Below, one piece after another: positions 1-11,829 of a stretch of 64,000 nucleotides of DNA. Below the pieces are notes generated by a model. It did no database searches. It was not told the DNA's origin and worked only from the letters and a program-made list of their open reading frames with translations. Made by a program: the position numbers and the translations under genes. The stretch comes from Acanthochromis polyacanthus (lineage: Eukaryota; Chordata; Actinopteri; Pomacentridae), in NCBI RefSeq assembly GCF_021347895.1, contig NC_067115.1, positions 12,905,876 through 12,969,875 of the forward strand. Direction: 5' to 3'. How positions within the stretch are numbered: the stretch's first letter is position 1; each line of letters begins with the position of its first letter.

Positions 1-3000
1 CCCTGAAGTAGCTAGGTTTAATAATGCAGAGAAAATCCAATTAAAGATGCACTTTGGAGGGGCAGAGCTCCTGAAATATTAATGTGACAATAAACTGCAT
101 AGCGAATGGTGTCTAAGTGTGTGTTTCTCAGTGTGTGCAGAAGTTTGTTTGGTGAACTGCAGTGACTCTGTGGCATAAAAAAAATCTCTGTCTGCTTCAT
201 CTTAGTAATGCTGCTGTTTCTGTTCAGTTCACTGAGGTTGCTATAGAGTGTCCTACCTTTGCTGGACAAATAATTCACACAGTGTTCAAATATGTGAAAA
301 TGTCATCATTTTATAATCAGCTGTGGCCACAGTTATTGTTTAAATGTTGAGAATTGAAGTATTTTCTGTATATAGAATGTTTCTAACATTTTAAAGTATC
401 TTCTCCTTTACATGAGTTGAAGGACAGATGAACACACAAAGATTGTAAATTCACTTCAATCAAAGCAAATTCTTTAATAATGTTACTCTCAATAAATTTG
501 ATACTATTTTATGATCATTACCTTTATCAGTAATAGATCTGATCCTGATTCATCTCTACAAAGTTTCTTTCTTTCTGTTTTTCATCTCCTTAATTCGATT
601 AAGCATATGCCCGTAAATGAGCTCACCACGGGGAGAAGTCATACTACGAAATTTAATAATCTATGTTCTTCCACAAAGCAAAAAAACAAGAACGAGAGGG
701 AATTTAATTACTCGTCTGTCCTCAGCAAACCTTTTCTTCCACTGCTCAGCGTTCATGTTAACCTTCCGAGGTTCATGCGGGGGGAAAGAAAAGAAGACAA
801 TGTGCTGCTTTCTCTCATAAAACAATCAAATCAAATTAAATGGTTCACATTAATACTTTAGGATTTAAGAAAAAAAAAGAAACTTAAAAGGATAACAGAA
901 ACCAAATGCATGCCAGAACATTACATCATTGTAATTGTTTAGAGGAGATGGTTTTCATGTTTCAAGCCTTGACCCAGTTATACGCATTACAATAATGACA
1001 TTTTTCACCTTTGGCCTGTTGATTGCGCATGCTGTGCTTTGATCAGATGGAAACTAAATAACTAACTGTTGACACTTCAGTCATGCATACTGCCCCATAA
1101 TGCCCTCTGTACAACTATAACATGATGCCAGTAGGGAAGGAGGAACCCAAAGGTGGAAGTGGAAAGGGGATTGGTTTCAGAGTATTTTTTTTTTGTTTGT
1201 TCTAATCGAGGCATTACAGGTCAGAACTCCACCTCTGTCCTCATGTCACCTCTAAATCCCAGATGACTTACCCATGAGCGCTGTGCCAAAATAAACTCAC
1301 GCTGCACATGGAGCCTCATGACCATCACCAAGCTGCTGGTGATGTAGATTTATCTGCTAACATGAAACATCTTGTGGTGTGAGTCACAGATAATTGATGG
1401 CATATTTCTATTGCACCATAACTATCAGGATTACTTAGTGTTTGGTTGTTTGTAGGCTGCTAATGTGTTGATGTGTGCACAGTGTGAACATTAGTGGCCT
1501 CTGGATTAACAGGATCAAAGAGACAATTTTAGCCCAAAAAAAAAACAACAACTTGAATTTGAAGTCTTTTGTGTCCCCAGGGGGGAGATGATGAAGCTGA
1601 CAGGATTTAAGATGAAAAATATCACTTTAGAAAGAAGTGAGCTTTGCTTGAGCCATGATTTAGCTTGAGGGCAGAAGCTACATTCACCACTACCTACATT
1701 GCACACTCAAGTCTCTGGTGGTGTTGAATTATGGGTAATGTAGGCACTCGGTTTTGACAAGAAAAGAGAATGTGTGTGATGTAAAAGCTGATCTCTCTGG
1801 TTCTGGTTTTAGAGCAATAATTGTGGCTTCAATGTTGAACAGTAACTCTGATGTGGTCTGAAGACACCATTTTAATTGTAATGACCAAAAAAGATGCAAA
1901 TGGTCTTCTTTTGTGACTTACAGAGAGGTAATAAAGATCTTATTTCTGTTGTTACTGTTCCAAAAGGGTAACTTAAGCCACTTGTGCACATAAAGTTTTT
2001 GAACTGGTTGCAAATTCTCGAGCACTGACTTAATCCACACTCCTTAATGATCAGATAGTGACCAGCACACAGACACCTCTTTGACCAATGACTATGAAGG
2101 CCACCTTAAAATACAACTTTGTTCAAGTGACACAATGCCACAGATGACAAGAGAAAGACAAGAACCAGCTGCTGGCTGCTGTATGCAGCAGGTCAGTTAA
2201 GCACTTGAATGCCCACAACTTCACCATTTATGATCTAACAAATAGTTTCAGACGCGGTGCGACTGACAATCTGCCACCAGATGCTCTGGATGTCCTAATA
2301 TGTCTGCCAACTTCGCCCTTTAAGAAAGAGTGGAACAACATGCAACAAACCTGCATCAACAACCTCAGTGAGTCCTTGCATCACAGCCGTGTGTTACTGC
2401 ATGATGCATGTAGTTACACATTGACTTGTGATTTCTGGTCAGTGACCCCACCCACAGTCTTCCCATTATCATTTCTAACGCAGTGCTTACTTGGCTGCTT
2501 CCCATTCTGTGGGAAAAATATTTAGTCCTTTATGTTAAAAAATGGGCAGAATTTAATGAAATACTACGTGCTGTGTTTATATTTTTGTTGAGTGTAATTT
2601 CTGGATTTTTTATAAAAAAATAGACTCAGGTGCACAATAGATAACCCTGACTCAAAGCACTTTCATTAGTGCCCTTTTCTAGGCATTTCTATGATTTAAT
2701 CATTGCTTTACCCTTTAAAACTGTTAACTTGAGCTCTCTTAAACTGAAAATAAGCTGTCAGATGACATTATATGCCACCAATTATGCTGCTATGTGTGAG
2801 CAAAACCTAAAGTCGCCTCTGTTTATGAACGTCATTTACAAAAGCAAATGAATTTCTGTGTGTGAATTCATAAGCTTGTGTTACAAATGCAGGTGGAAAG
2901 TTGTTTGCTTTTCTCTGTATGTCTTTCCTGGGTCCACAACAGACATGCTGGGATGTATTAGTGAGACAGAGACAGAGGGAGCTCCATAATCTGACAGCGA

Positions 3001-3527
3001 CCTCCATCATCTGACATAATCAGGATGAATCACTGTGTACTGCGTTACATAAGCAGATTCTCATCCTAACTTCACCCTCGCTCAGATTAGAAGCACAGCA
3101 GACTCAGCTGCCAACAGCCTGCTGACACTATCCTGCAGCATGAGGGCCGAAATGACAAGAGAAGACTGCCACCCAGAGCCCAAAGCCTGACATTACTCCT
3201 GGTATTGCGGCATTGTTAGGAAACTGCATTTTAAATCCATTCATGCATTTGCTACACCTGCTTTAGGAAGCTGTAGAAAGCTATTTATTCCAGCTCTGAT
3301 TAGGCAAAAGGTGATGTACACCCTGGTCAAGTTACAGATCCCTCTGAGGCCTAATACAAAAAACTGACAACCATGCATGTGGATACTGACCTACAACCAC
3401 TTTAGAATCAACAACTAATCTGTTATTATGTCTGTAGGAATGTGACACAGCAATTTAAAGGAGAATAATAAACAAATGATAAATCATGCTACACCGAGAA
3501 GTAGTTTTACAGCATGAGAAGTCTTTA

Positions 3528-3702
3528 TGCCGGGTTCTGCTCGAGGTTTCTTCCCTGTTAAAAGGGTGTTTTCCTTGCCACTGTCGCCTTTGGGCTTGCT
3601 CTGGGGGTCAGGCATATGGGTTCTGTAAAGCGTCCTGAGACAATTTGACTGTAATTGACGCTATATAAATAAAATTGAATTGAATTGAATTGAATTGAAT
3701 TT
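3528..3702 (+). repeat. LINE-like 3' tail ending in (TTGAA)n
   Basis: The text from the TCTGCTCGAGG-like start, through the 'ttccttgccactgtcgcc' core, to 'gacgctatataaataaaa' is a dispersed sequence I recognise as very common in fish genomes. It ends in about five TTGAA/GAATT units (about 3672-3701), as expected for the 3' tail of a non-LTR retrotransposon with a short repeated tail. Only the 3' piece is present. The family assignment (L2/RTE-like) is from memory and not certain. Confidence 0.55.
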
Positions 3703-4929
3703 ATTTTTGGAATTACAATGTCGGTAACAATACATGGCAGACCTTAAAGCATTCGTGAAAACATTTAAACCCTGTACAATATTATAGTATTTTCTGTTAA
3801 TATAAAAGATCATGGTAATAAATATGTTGCTACTTTTAAAATGATAACAAACAGTGAGCAAGAGAGATGCAAATTATGTACAGCTTTAAAACATCTTGAG
3901 GAGAAAAAAAAAGGCACACATGCATGTTTTTCTTAAATTAAAACCCTTGAACACAGAAAAATAGAAAAATCTACATCAGCACACACTTTATGGCATATTT
4001 AAAGCTTTGTTACTCAGCAGTCGTGACTTTCATGAGTTAGCTGTGAGCTTCTGCTGGATATATAATTGTGTGTTGTATTACAACCCATGCTACGTGCACT
4101 TTTTGGTAGGTCTTTTGTTAGTGTTCACATGCCGCTGTATAGATGCCCACAGTGTGTACAGTGTTTGTCGAGGTGGCCTTTATCACGCCACTGGGGGCAA
4201 TTTAAGAAACATAGAGCAGTCATGTTACATATAGCATATTATGCTATATGTAAATATGTGTCATGTCTGTATATGTTAACATATGGCAGTCGTCTAGTTG
4301 CATAATATAGGTATAAGATCTTATACTGGACATTGTAAAGTAGCCACACTTTTAGGGGATGGATTTTTACACCTTCAGAGTGAAGATATTTCGCTGGTTG
4401 CCAGGTTTTCAGTTGGTTAAGTAAGTAAGACTTGATTTTTGGGTTTGTGTCTAAGTTTACAAGTAAGTTCAGGACTGGAGTCACACATGTTGCTGTGATG
4501 GTTAAAAGGAAAATCATTACAGCAACATAGGTCCCTAAATGTATAAATCTGTGTGATAGGCAAGTCTGAACACTTTAACTTTAATAAGTCTCGGTGTTGT
4601 GTCTTGAGGCAATGTTCATTTGGGTTAATGTAGAATTATGTGACTATCAGACTGAAAGAAATACACTCATTTTAAACACCAGAATCTGTTTAGTGATTCT
4701 GAGGAGTGCTGCTGTTCTTATAGGAAACAGTTGGATAAAGCTGGACAAGATCAGATACATTGCCAAATCAAATGATGTTACTTAAGTCAGTGTTGGTCTG
4801 GTTGCAAAGCTGCTGGTTTGAAAACGAAAAAATATCTGAATGAGTGGAACTGAAGCTTATTAGCTAATTTACCTTTAACCTGTTGGTCATCATTGCTTGA
4901 GGTGGATGTAGCCTCCAAGTCTGAAAAAT

Positions 4930-5410
4930 AAAGCTGGTGCAGAAGTGTCTTAAACATGCATTCTTTGTAACAACCAGCAGGGGGCGACACCTCTGGATGC
5001 AAAAAAAAGCACCACATTCCACAGAAGTCTATAAGACAATGAGACCACTTGTCACTTGATTTGTTGTCTCAGTAAATATTTTCTGAAAGGATTTCTGGTC
5101 TCGTTTGCCAGTTTTAAGTATCCTTGAATACAGCATGGTGTTCATTTTGTAAATTCTGGTCATATATTGAATAGGATTTGACAGTAAAGCAACGTATTAT
5201 TTAGGATGTGGCTACCTAGTGGTTGACAACTTTCAAACATAGGGAATATGCTCAAGTTCTTAGTCGGATTCGACCCTCGTTTGCCTGGTTTCCAGAGACC
5301 AACATGTTGACGGCTAAATTCCAAACTCTAGGATTCAAAATAGTTGCTTACAAACCGATGGGTGAAGTCACATATCCGTCTTTAATATACAGCCAGTGGT
5401 CCTATTTGCT
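4930..5410. repeat. Unclassified teleost interspersed repeat with CTCF-like core
   Basis: Two blocks resemble a dispersed fish repeat that I know from memory. The left block is 'ccagcagggggcgacacctctggatgcaaaa' followed by 'agaagtctat' (4974-5036). The right block is 'aaaccgatgggtgaagtcac' followed by 'tatacagccagtgg' (about 5355-5400). The family has no name I can give safely. The edges are approximate, and no target-site duplication was found. Confidence 0.4.
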
Positions 5411-5518
5411 TCACCCAGCCAGATCTCTGTGTCACCTGTCGACTGTAGGGTTGATTTATGACTAATGTTGGTAAAATGTCTGATTCTGTCACATCTTTAG
5501 ACACTTTATGAAACGGTG

Positions 5519-5524
5519 TTTATT
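5519..5524 (-). promoter_or_regulatory. Candidate poly(A) signal of the klf gene
   Basis: TTTATT on the plus strand reads AATAAA on the minus strand, about 195 bases past the klf stop codon. It is the first canonical hexamer downstream, so it would give a short 3' UTR. Confidence 0.4.
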
Positions 5525-5718
5525 ATTTGTGGATATCAAGTAAATGTTGAAGCTTTTAAACTTTAATTGACTCATTTGTTTTTTGTTTTTTTAAATAAAC
5601 CCAACCAGACAAAAAATATCTGAAAATGACAACATGGAATTCCAAATTCAGTTATAAGAAGTCTGTGTTTCAGCTTGTTTGTTTAAATGACAGAAGTTTG
5701 TGTGTTTGTGTTTGAGCT

Positions 5719-8347
5719 TCAGGTGTGTCTCTTCATGTGCAGAGCCAGGTGGTCTGAGCGGGAGAAGGCCCTCTGGCACAGCAGACACTCGTAGGGTTTT
5801 TGACCTGTGTGCTTGCGGTAGTGACGCGTCAACTCATCTGAGCGGGCAAACTTCCAGCTGCAGCCCTCCCAGGAACAGTGGTAAGGCTTCTCCCCTGAAA
5901 ATGTAACAAAATGTTGGGTGCTTGTTAAGAAATAATGACATAACATCACATGCCTAGATCAGATTTAGCTATTTTGGTTACCTGTGTGGGTGCGGAGGTG
6001 AGCCTTGAGGTGGGAGCTCTTGGTGTAGGTCTTGCTGCAGCCGGGGTATTCACAGCTGTGGATGGCGGGCCTCTTTTTCCCTGCAGCTCTCCTGCCACGC
6101 TTCCCCTCCACCCCAGCAGGGGGCAGCTGGGGTCCGACTAGCAGAGGCTGTGGGTGATGGGGCAAATGTCCGACGGCCTGGCTGGGGTTGTAGTCACAGA
6201 AAAGGCTGCCGTTGTAATTAAAGTGGGGCATGTAGGTGTAGTGTCGGGCGTCTGTGGTCACAGCCTGAGGCGGGAGGAACCTGCTGTCTGGGAAGGTCAC
6301 CATGGAGGGCAGCTGCTGGGGGTAGTAGGGGCTGAAGTCCCATGATGTGACCTTACTGAGGCTTCCTCTGCTGTGCGCCTCCATATTTCCTACATGAGCG
6401 AAGTCAAACTGATTTACATGATGTACGTTAGGAAATGAAGTTCGTCCTGTTAGGTTGTCATTATAACCTTGGTGGTGCAGCTCCGGCTGGACCGTTGTGG
6501 TCTCAGGGGGTGACAGGAGCTCAGCCATGAGACTCCCACTGTTCATCTGCAAACCCTCCTGCCCTGCCTGGTCCTTAAAGTGGGCCACATCTTGATACAG
6601 TCTGTTTGAGTCGAGTAGTGGGAGCCATTGGTTGTTGCCGTTACTGTCCAGAGAGGGGTTGAGGTCAGGAGAAGGGGTGCGCCACTCAGACAGCAGGAAC
6701 TCAATGTCCCAAGATGCTTGGCTGTCATCATCCAGGAGCTCCTCTGCCATTTGTTGAGAGACCTGCAGCTGTTCAGAGCTGCTTGGTGACAGTTTGCTGC
6801 TTGGAGGCTCTAAAGGGAGAGAGCTGCCATCAGATTTCCACACCTAGGAAGTGTTGGAAAACAGTGATTAGCACCAAGGACAATGTGAAAAAAAAACACT
6901 TTGCATATTACTTTTTTTTTTAATACTTGCTGTAGGAGAGCCTTCCTGATAAGTGTCAAATCCACAGACTTCATTCTTTCTAAAAAAAAAAAAAAAAAAA
7001 AAAGCATTCTAAAGTTCAGCTAAAGCCTTGCAGTAACTCCTGCAGTCTTGTTAAACCAAATCAAGTGGGCATTTTTGAAATTTATGGGTGTTATTGTATA
7101 AACATCTTTTGTTAAGGAAGCACAGAAATTAAACTTCGTACCATAAAACACACACTTGATTTATCTAACTCAGAATGCAGAGGTGTCATATTAGATTCAG
7201 CTGACTTTTAAGATGCATTTTTAAACAGACCAAATACGTTGGATTTTTATCTCCAGTCACTGACAATGAAATCTCTTTAGAAAGGGAACATTGTGGCCAG
7301 TATGAAGAAACAATGGATGAACAGTTAAACAAAAGTTTATCAAAACAGCAAATTGACCAGATACAGTACACAAATTGCAAGAGCTGCAATTTTTGATTAA
7401 AGGCAAAATGTGTTGTAACATATGATTACAAATGTAGCATTGTGGGTCTACAGAGATGCCTGGGCCTACAAATTATATTCTCCAGACATGAAGGGCAATG
7501 CTTGTTTAGTACATTGTACAATATCAAAACAATTTTCATACTTGTTTTAGTGGAAAATAAATGCACAAATAACTATTTTCACTAAAAGTGTGACTCATGT
7601 CACAATATCGGTCAAAATAATTGCAATATGATCTTGTTTTTGCATAACTTTCAGCCCTAACAGCAACTACAGAGACTGATAACCCTTTCAGAACATACGT
7701 AGACTTAGATTAAATACAAATGAATAAATAAAAAAAACATTTTTTTCTCTTCACATCTTCAGATTATGAGTTACTTTGCAATTTCAAATGGTATTAGGAG
7801 ACACTTTTGCTTAAATCAGCTTACAGTAACTGCATTTAGATGCCACAAACAAGAGAAAGTTATTAATAACTGGAAGTAGAGCGTTCACAAACAACAACTT
7901 CAAGCATGTTCAGTGCTAAATACATGCATACATATTCAGAATTCAGAATATTTATTTTTTATTTCAGTATAACTTTTGGGAGTGCATATTTTAGTGTTTT
8001 TTTGTGAGAACTATTGACAACTTTAATTTTTCTCCAATTTAGATGTAACAGTTTTCTAAATTCTACACAACAGTCATTGGACATTTATGTCCCAAAATAT
8101 TAAATAAAGGCATAAATCTATTGATTGTACAAATATTCAGCACAATAATACAGATCATACAATTTATGGTTCACTAAGATATGTAGGTTCCTGCTTTGGT
8201 TCCAACTGTCATATCTTCAGGTAAATTAATATGTTTTTCTGTGTAGGAATGAAATATCTGAATGATACTTACTTTCATATCGTCACTGGAGTGAGAGAGG
8301 CCAGAGAAGGAGCTGAAGGACGGGAGCACGGCCTTAGTAACAGCCAT
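5719..8347 (-). CDS. klf1: Kruppel-like factor of the KLF1/2/4/17 group (klf1-like), 370 aa
   Basis: This is a DNA-binding transcription factor of GC/CACCC boxes. Its three coding exons, in transcription order, are 8273-8347, 5982-6843 and 5719-5894; phases close at 1113 nt including the stop. The first exon encodes [16 protein letters not shown], matching the MAxxxxLPSFSTF start shared by KLF1, KLF2 and KLF4. Exon 2 carries an acidic-hydrophobic patch ([11 protein letters not shown]) like the KLF1 activation region, an AELL segment, a basic KRGRR stretch and the first C2H2 finger. Exon 3 adds fingers 2 and 3 joined by TGEKPY and TGQKPY linkers. It ends [14 protein letters not shown], with the fingers at the extreme C terminus as in this subgroup. 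Nearby GATA/E-box motifs fit an erythroid gene. KLF1 is preferred over fish KLF17/biklf, but this is not proven. Confidence in the KLF family is near certain; in the paralogue it is about 0.6. Confidence 0.85.
6844..8272 (-). other. Intron 1 of the klf gene
   Basis: This 1.4 kb AT-rich intron lies between GTAAGT (at 8272) and a CCTAG acceptor (at 6844). It contains a poly(A) tract near 6980-7002 and no other feature I can support. Confidence 0.7.
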
Positions 8348-8640
8348 CAAGCACTTTGATATGGAGGCAGGTGCAATAAATAACAGTAACAGTGAAGTTT
8401 CTAGTTTCTTTTAGTAATTTGATTTCACATGACTGTCTTACCCTCAGCTAACAGACAGGCCTCTCATCCTACACCTCTCAGTTCTCACTAAACTTCTTCT
8501 TTTAGTTTTATTCCTCCTCTTGCTATCTCTCCCTCCTCTCGCTTGTCTATCTCTGTCAGCTGCAAGTCCAACTTCAAATCTTGCTTTTTCATGTAGGTTT
8601 TGACCGTTAGGAGGTGGAGCGTGAGTCTGAATTACTTCAC
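8348..8640 (-). promoter_or_regulatory. Proximal promoter / 5' UTR of the klf gene with GATA and E-box motifs
   Basis: Upstream of the start codon, on the minus strand, lie two AGATAG GATA motifs (plus-strand CTATCT at 8523-8528 and 8547-8552). A CAGCTG E-box sits at 8557-8562, four bases from the second GATA site, next to a purine/pyrimidine-skewed GGAGG-rich stretch. GATA, E-box (TAL1) and CACCC/GC motifs are the known inputs to KLF1 promoters. The transcription start was not located and no TATA box is obvious. The promoter role is inferred from position and motifs. Confidence 0.4.
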
Positions 8641-8671
8641 TGGCTCCTTTTTCTTTATCCTTTACGATTGG

Positions 8672-8676
<5 letters not shown>

Positions 8677-8738
<62 letters not shown>
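8677..8738. repeat. (TA)n microsatellite
   Basis: About 31 uninterrupted TA dinucleotides lie roughly 330 bases upstream of the klf start codon. Such tracts are highly variable in length. Confidence 0.95.
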
Positions 8739-8741
<3 letters not shown>

Positions 8742-11043
8742 ACTGCTATCTCACATCAAGTCACTGTCTTCCTGATCTGTGGGATTCAGACCAAAAAGAT
8801 CAATTCTAAAAGCACCAATGAGCATCAAACTATCATTCCTCCTTGTATATTTATAGAAATACTGAAAAGCTTAAATGTACTAATGTACTGTAGCTAAATG
8901 TTGCCTAATTACAACATATTAATACCAATTTCAAATCAAGTTGTGTCCAGGAGCTACTTTCAGAATTCTGCAAGGTAATAACTTCACATAAGAATAAGAA
9001 ATAGTTGAGATAGTTGAAGGCCAGCAAATAACATCATGTTTTCTTTAAAAAGCAGTATTCTACCAAAAGTGTTGATGCGGAAAGCACATTTCAATTAGAT
9101 CCGGAATTTTAAACTGCTCACACCTATAGCATCGAAATTTGAAGCTACAGATCAATACAAAACAGATTTTGTTTTGTTACTGGCAAATGCAAAATATGTG
9201 GTAACTTCAATATATGTCGTATTTATGCAGCATAAATCACAGAAAATGTCAGAAATTAGAATAAACCCAATTGCCTAAAATCAAAAAGGGTAAATTAACA
9301 CAAAATACAGAGGAGTTATTAAACCAGTATTGCATAAAATATTTTTTAAAAAACCTTAGCAACAGTGTAATTGTAAATTGATAACAAAGCTATAATTCAA
9401 AAGAAAAACTGGGAAAAAGATATATACAGTAATTACAGATACTTGAAAATAACAACAAAATTTGATAAATGAAGTAAATAACACTAAAAAATACCTAATA
9501 ATACTTAAAATGTCTATAAATTGCAGTGAAATTAGCCGTGCAGCTTGTAACGGTGCAGTAAACAGATGATCGGCTCTTATCAGATGACTGGCCCCTATCT
9601 AATAAAGCATGCTGTGGCACACAGCGTGTGGGTTCATGTGCGGTGAAGCGGAGCCACATGTCATGCTAATATTGGTGTAAAGTCTTAACAACAACTAAAC
9701 ATTTTTGAAATATTCTTGTTCCTTTTTATTCCAAACCTGGATAACACACTTCTATTGTGATTATGCGACAACAAACAGAGTAAACAGATCAACTGAATGG
9801 CATATATAAATATACAAATATACATGAAAGACTCATTTTAATGGTTTCAGTTTACAATTAAAAGTGAGCTTCCTTTGTTTTTACTGATAATAGTTGAATA
9901 AAGTCGTGCACACAGGTCGGACTCTGTTCCTGGTGAGGACAAGCTGCTTCTGAGAAGACCTGTGTGTGAAAGGTGATTATATTCTGGCTGCTGTTTATCT
10001 GTGGACGCAGGGCAAAGCCAGGCTGCTGTTTTAACACCGATAATGAAGCCTGACTGCTGCTGATCCCTGATGACGAGCTCAGCACAGATAAAGACTCTCT
10101 AAAACTCAACACAAGACGTTCACTGAGCGGCATCAACGCTGTGGTGGTCACTTTCATAGAACAGCCTCTTTATGGCCTGGAACACATTAAACATGATCAT
10201 TTACAAACTGTTTATGGCTACATGAAGGTTCACTTTCAATTAAATCCCTTAGAATTAAGAGACTTTCAAGGAACTTTCAAGCTTGTGGATTCCTGGAGGA
10301 ACCTTTAATTACTCAAAAAGGGTTTCTGGAGGACTTTTTTTTTAAAATTTTTATTATTTTTTTCAGTCACAACAGCTGCAGTGGGAGTGGCCTGTTAGTA
10401 AAATATTCATTGTAGATGACTACTTTCATTGTTTACTTACAATAAGACTTAGAGCATTTCATGTTATTCAGATAAAGACAGCTTCTCATTTCCCTGAGAC
10501 TCCACAGCAGTGTTGAACAGTACAAAGTTAGCACAGAGACACATCATGAGAAACACAGCAGGCTGAAATAAACTGGAACAATCCTTTAATGGTTCCAACT
10601 GAAAAGAAGACAGCTGGGCTTCTTGTTGTTTTGTTCTAGGAGACGTTTCAGCCTTCATCCAACAGTCCCAGGTATCTGCTCTCACCCATAAATCAATTGA
10701 CAAGTGATCCTTTATCAGTCTCACATGCCTTAACGTTGTGAAAATACTTCTATTAATATTTCACTGAAGTTTACTGCTATTAATTTCTTGTTGTCTCCTC
10801 TGGGCAAAGTGAGCCTTTGTAGCTGCATTTATTTTATTTTTCTCTTGTTTCATCTGGCATCACTACTGTAACATTAAATGTACATTAAATGTAATGTAAC
10901 ATTAAAATTCGGAAATATTTTATGGTAAAAGACGCACATATTTAATGTTTGGATATTACCATTTTTACTTGATGGAAGACTCAGCCATAACAAACAACCT
11001 CTCTCCCTCTAGTGGCCAGTGGCTTCTGTGTTAAAAGGAAACA
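8739..11043. other. Intergenic DNA upstream of klf, including a GATA/E-box/MYB motif cluster
   Basis: I see no gene here. A cluster at 9548-9600 holds a MYB-like TAACGG (9548-9553) and CAGATG E-boxes at 9563-9568 and 9581-9586. GATA sites in reverse sense occur at TTATCA 9577-9582 and CTATCT 9595-9600. More GATA motifs lie at 9995-10000 (TTATCT) and 10086-10091 (AGATAA). A distal enhancer of the klf gene is a plausible reading, not a demonstrated one. The rest is AT-rich with no visible feature. Confidence 0.35.
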
Positions 11044-11404
11044 TCCATCATACACCGCTTTATCCTCATTAGGGTCGCAGGGGGTGCTGGAGCCTATCCC
11101 AGCTAACTTGAGCAAAGGCAGGGGACACCCTGGACAGGTCGCCAGTCTGTCACAGGGCTACATATACAGACAAACAAGCACACTCACATTCACACCTACG
11201 GGCAATTTAGAGTAATCAATTAACCTCAGCATATTTTTGGACTGTGGGAGGAAGCCGGAGTACCCGGAGAAAACCCACGCATGCACAGGGAGAACATGCA
11301 AACTCCATGCAGAAAGATCCCAGGCCCAACCCGGGATTCGAACCGGGATCTTCTCGCTGCAAGGCGAAAGCGCTAACCACTAACCACTACGCCGCTGTGC
11401 AGCC
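11044..11404 (-). mobile_element. tRNA-derived SINE, full-length, flanked by 12-bp target duplications
   Basis: Read on the minus strand, this element starts with a tRNA-like head: an A-box-like TAGTGGTTAG, then a B box GGTTCGAATCC (plus coordinates 11334-11344). It continues into the conserved body (actgtgggaggaagccggag and related text) and ends in a TGGAT-like tail. Perfect duplications of 'taaaaggaaaca' flank it at 11032-11043 and 11405-11416, showing retroposition. The head has a small internal duplication ('ctaaccactaaccacta'). It is a close relative of the element at 63333-63636. It encodes no protein and is not a functional tRNA gene. Confidence 0.85.
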
Positions 11405-11416
11405 TAAAAGGAAACA

Positions 11417-11829
11417 CGATAAGTGAATAAAAGGAACAATTTTAAGTAATACAAGTCACCATGAAACTTCCATAGATGATTACTTACAATAATAGGATAT
11501 TGTTTTGTATTTCAGGTTGTCAGAAAATGTGTCTTTAGATATGCAAAGGGGGTACTGTATATCTAAAAATGCACAAATTTGGATTAATTATTAGAGTACA
11601 AATTAGAATTCTAGATAAAGCCAGCTTCAGAATTGAAATTTTGTTGACAGTCAAAAGTTTATACAGAGGAGCTGATCACATTTTATCAGCCCAGAAATCA
11701 CAAAATACTGTCAGTAGGTAGAAACAAAGGTCTGCCATGTTTTCATTAAATAAAGAAGAAAGAAAAAAGAAGGGTTTTTTTATATAGATCATATGACAAA
11801 TTATATATGAACAAACAACACTGTAAAAA
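11417..11829. other. Intergenic spacer before the minisatellite
   Basis: AT-rich sequence between the SINE and the first minisatellite monomers. Nothing recognisable is visible. Confidence 0.6.

Larger units (their letters stand above)
1..5500. other. Intergenic region left of the klf gene
   Basis: I find no convincing gene here. The open frames are short, lack recognisable domains and are not joined by plausible splice sites. The DNA is AT-rich and holds dispersed repeat remnants: a LINE-like 3' tail at about 3528-3702 and an unclassified teleost repeat at about 4930-5410, both listed separately. The stretch 2110-2530 is less AT-rich and has a 106-codon open frame, but nothing in it resembles a protein family I know. 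Confidence 0.6.

Noticed and set aside
2205..2525. 106-codon open frame in the left intergenic region
   Set aside because: No recognisable domain, no splice partners and no codon pattern. The length is within chance for this much sequence.
5965..6345. Open frames on the plus strand opposite klf exon 2
   Set aside because: They are shadows of the KLF coding exon on the other strand.
8600..8809. 69-codon frame with an Ile-Tyr repeat
   Set aside because: It is simply the translation of the (TA)n microsatellite.
9858..10157. 99-codon minus-strand frame as a conserved protein
   Set aside because: Low-complexity serine-rich translation without domains. The region is better explained as non-coding DNA with GATA motifs.
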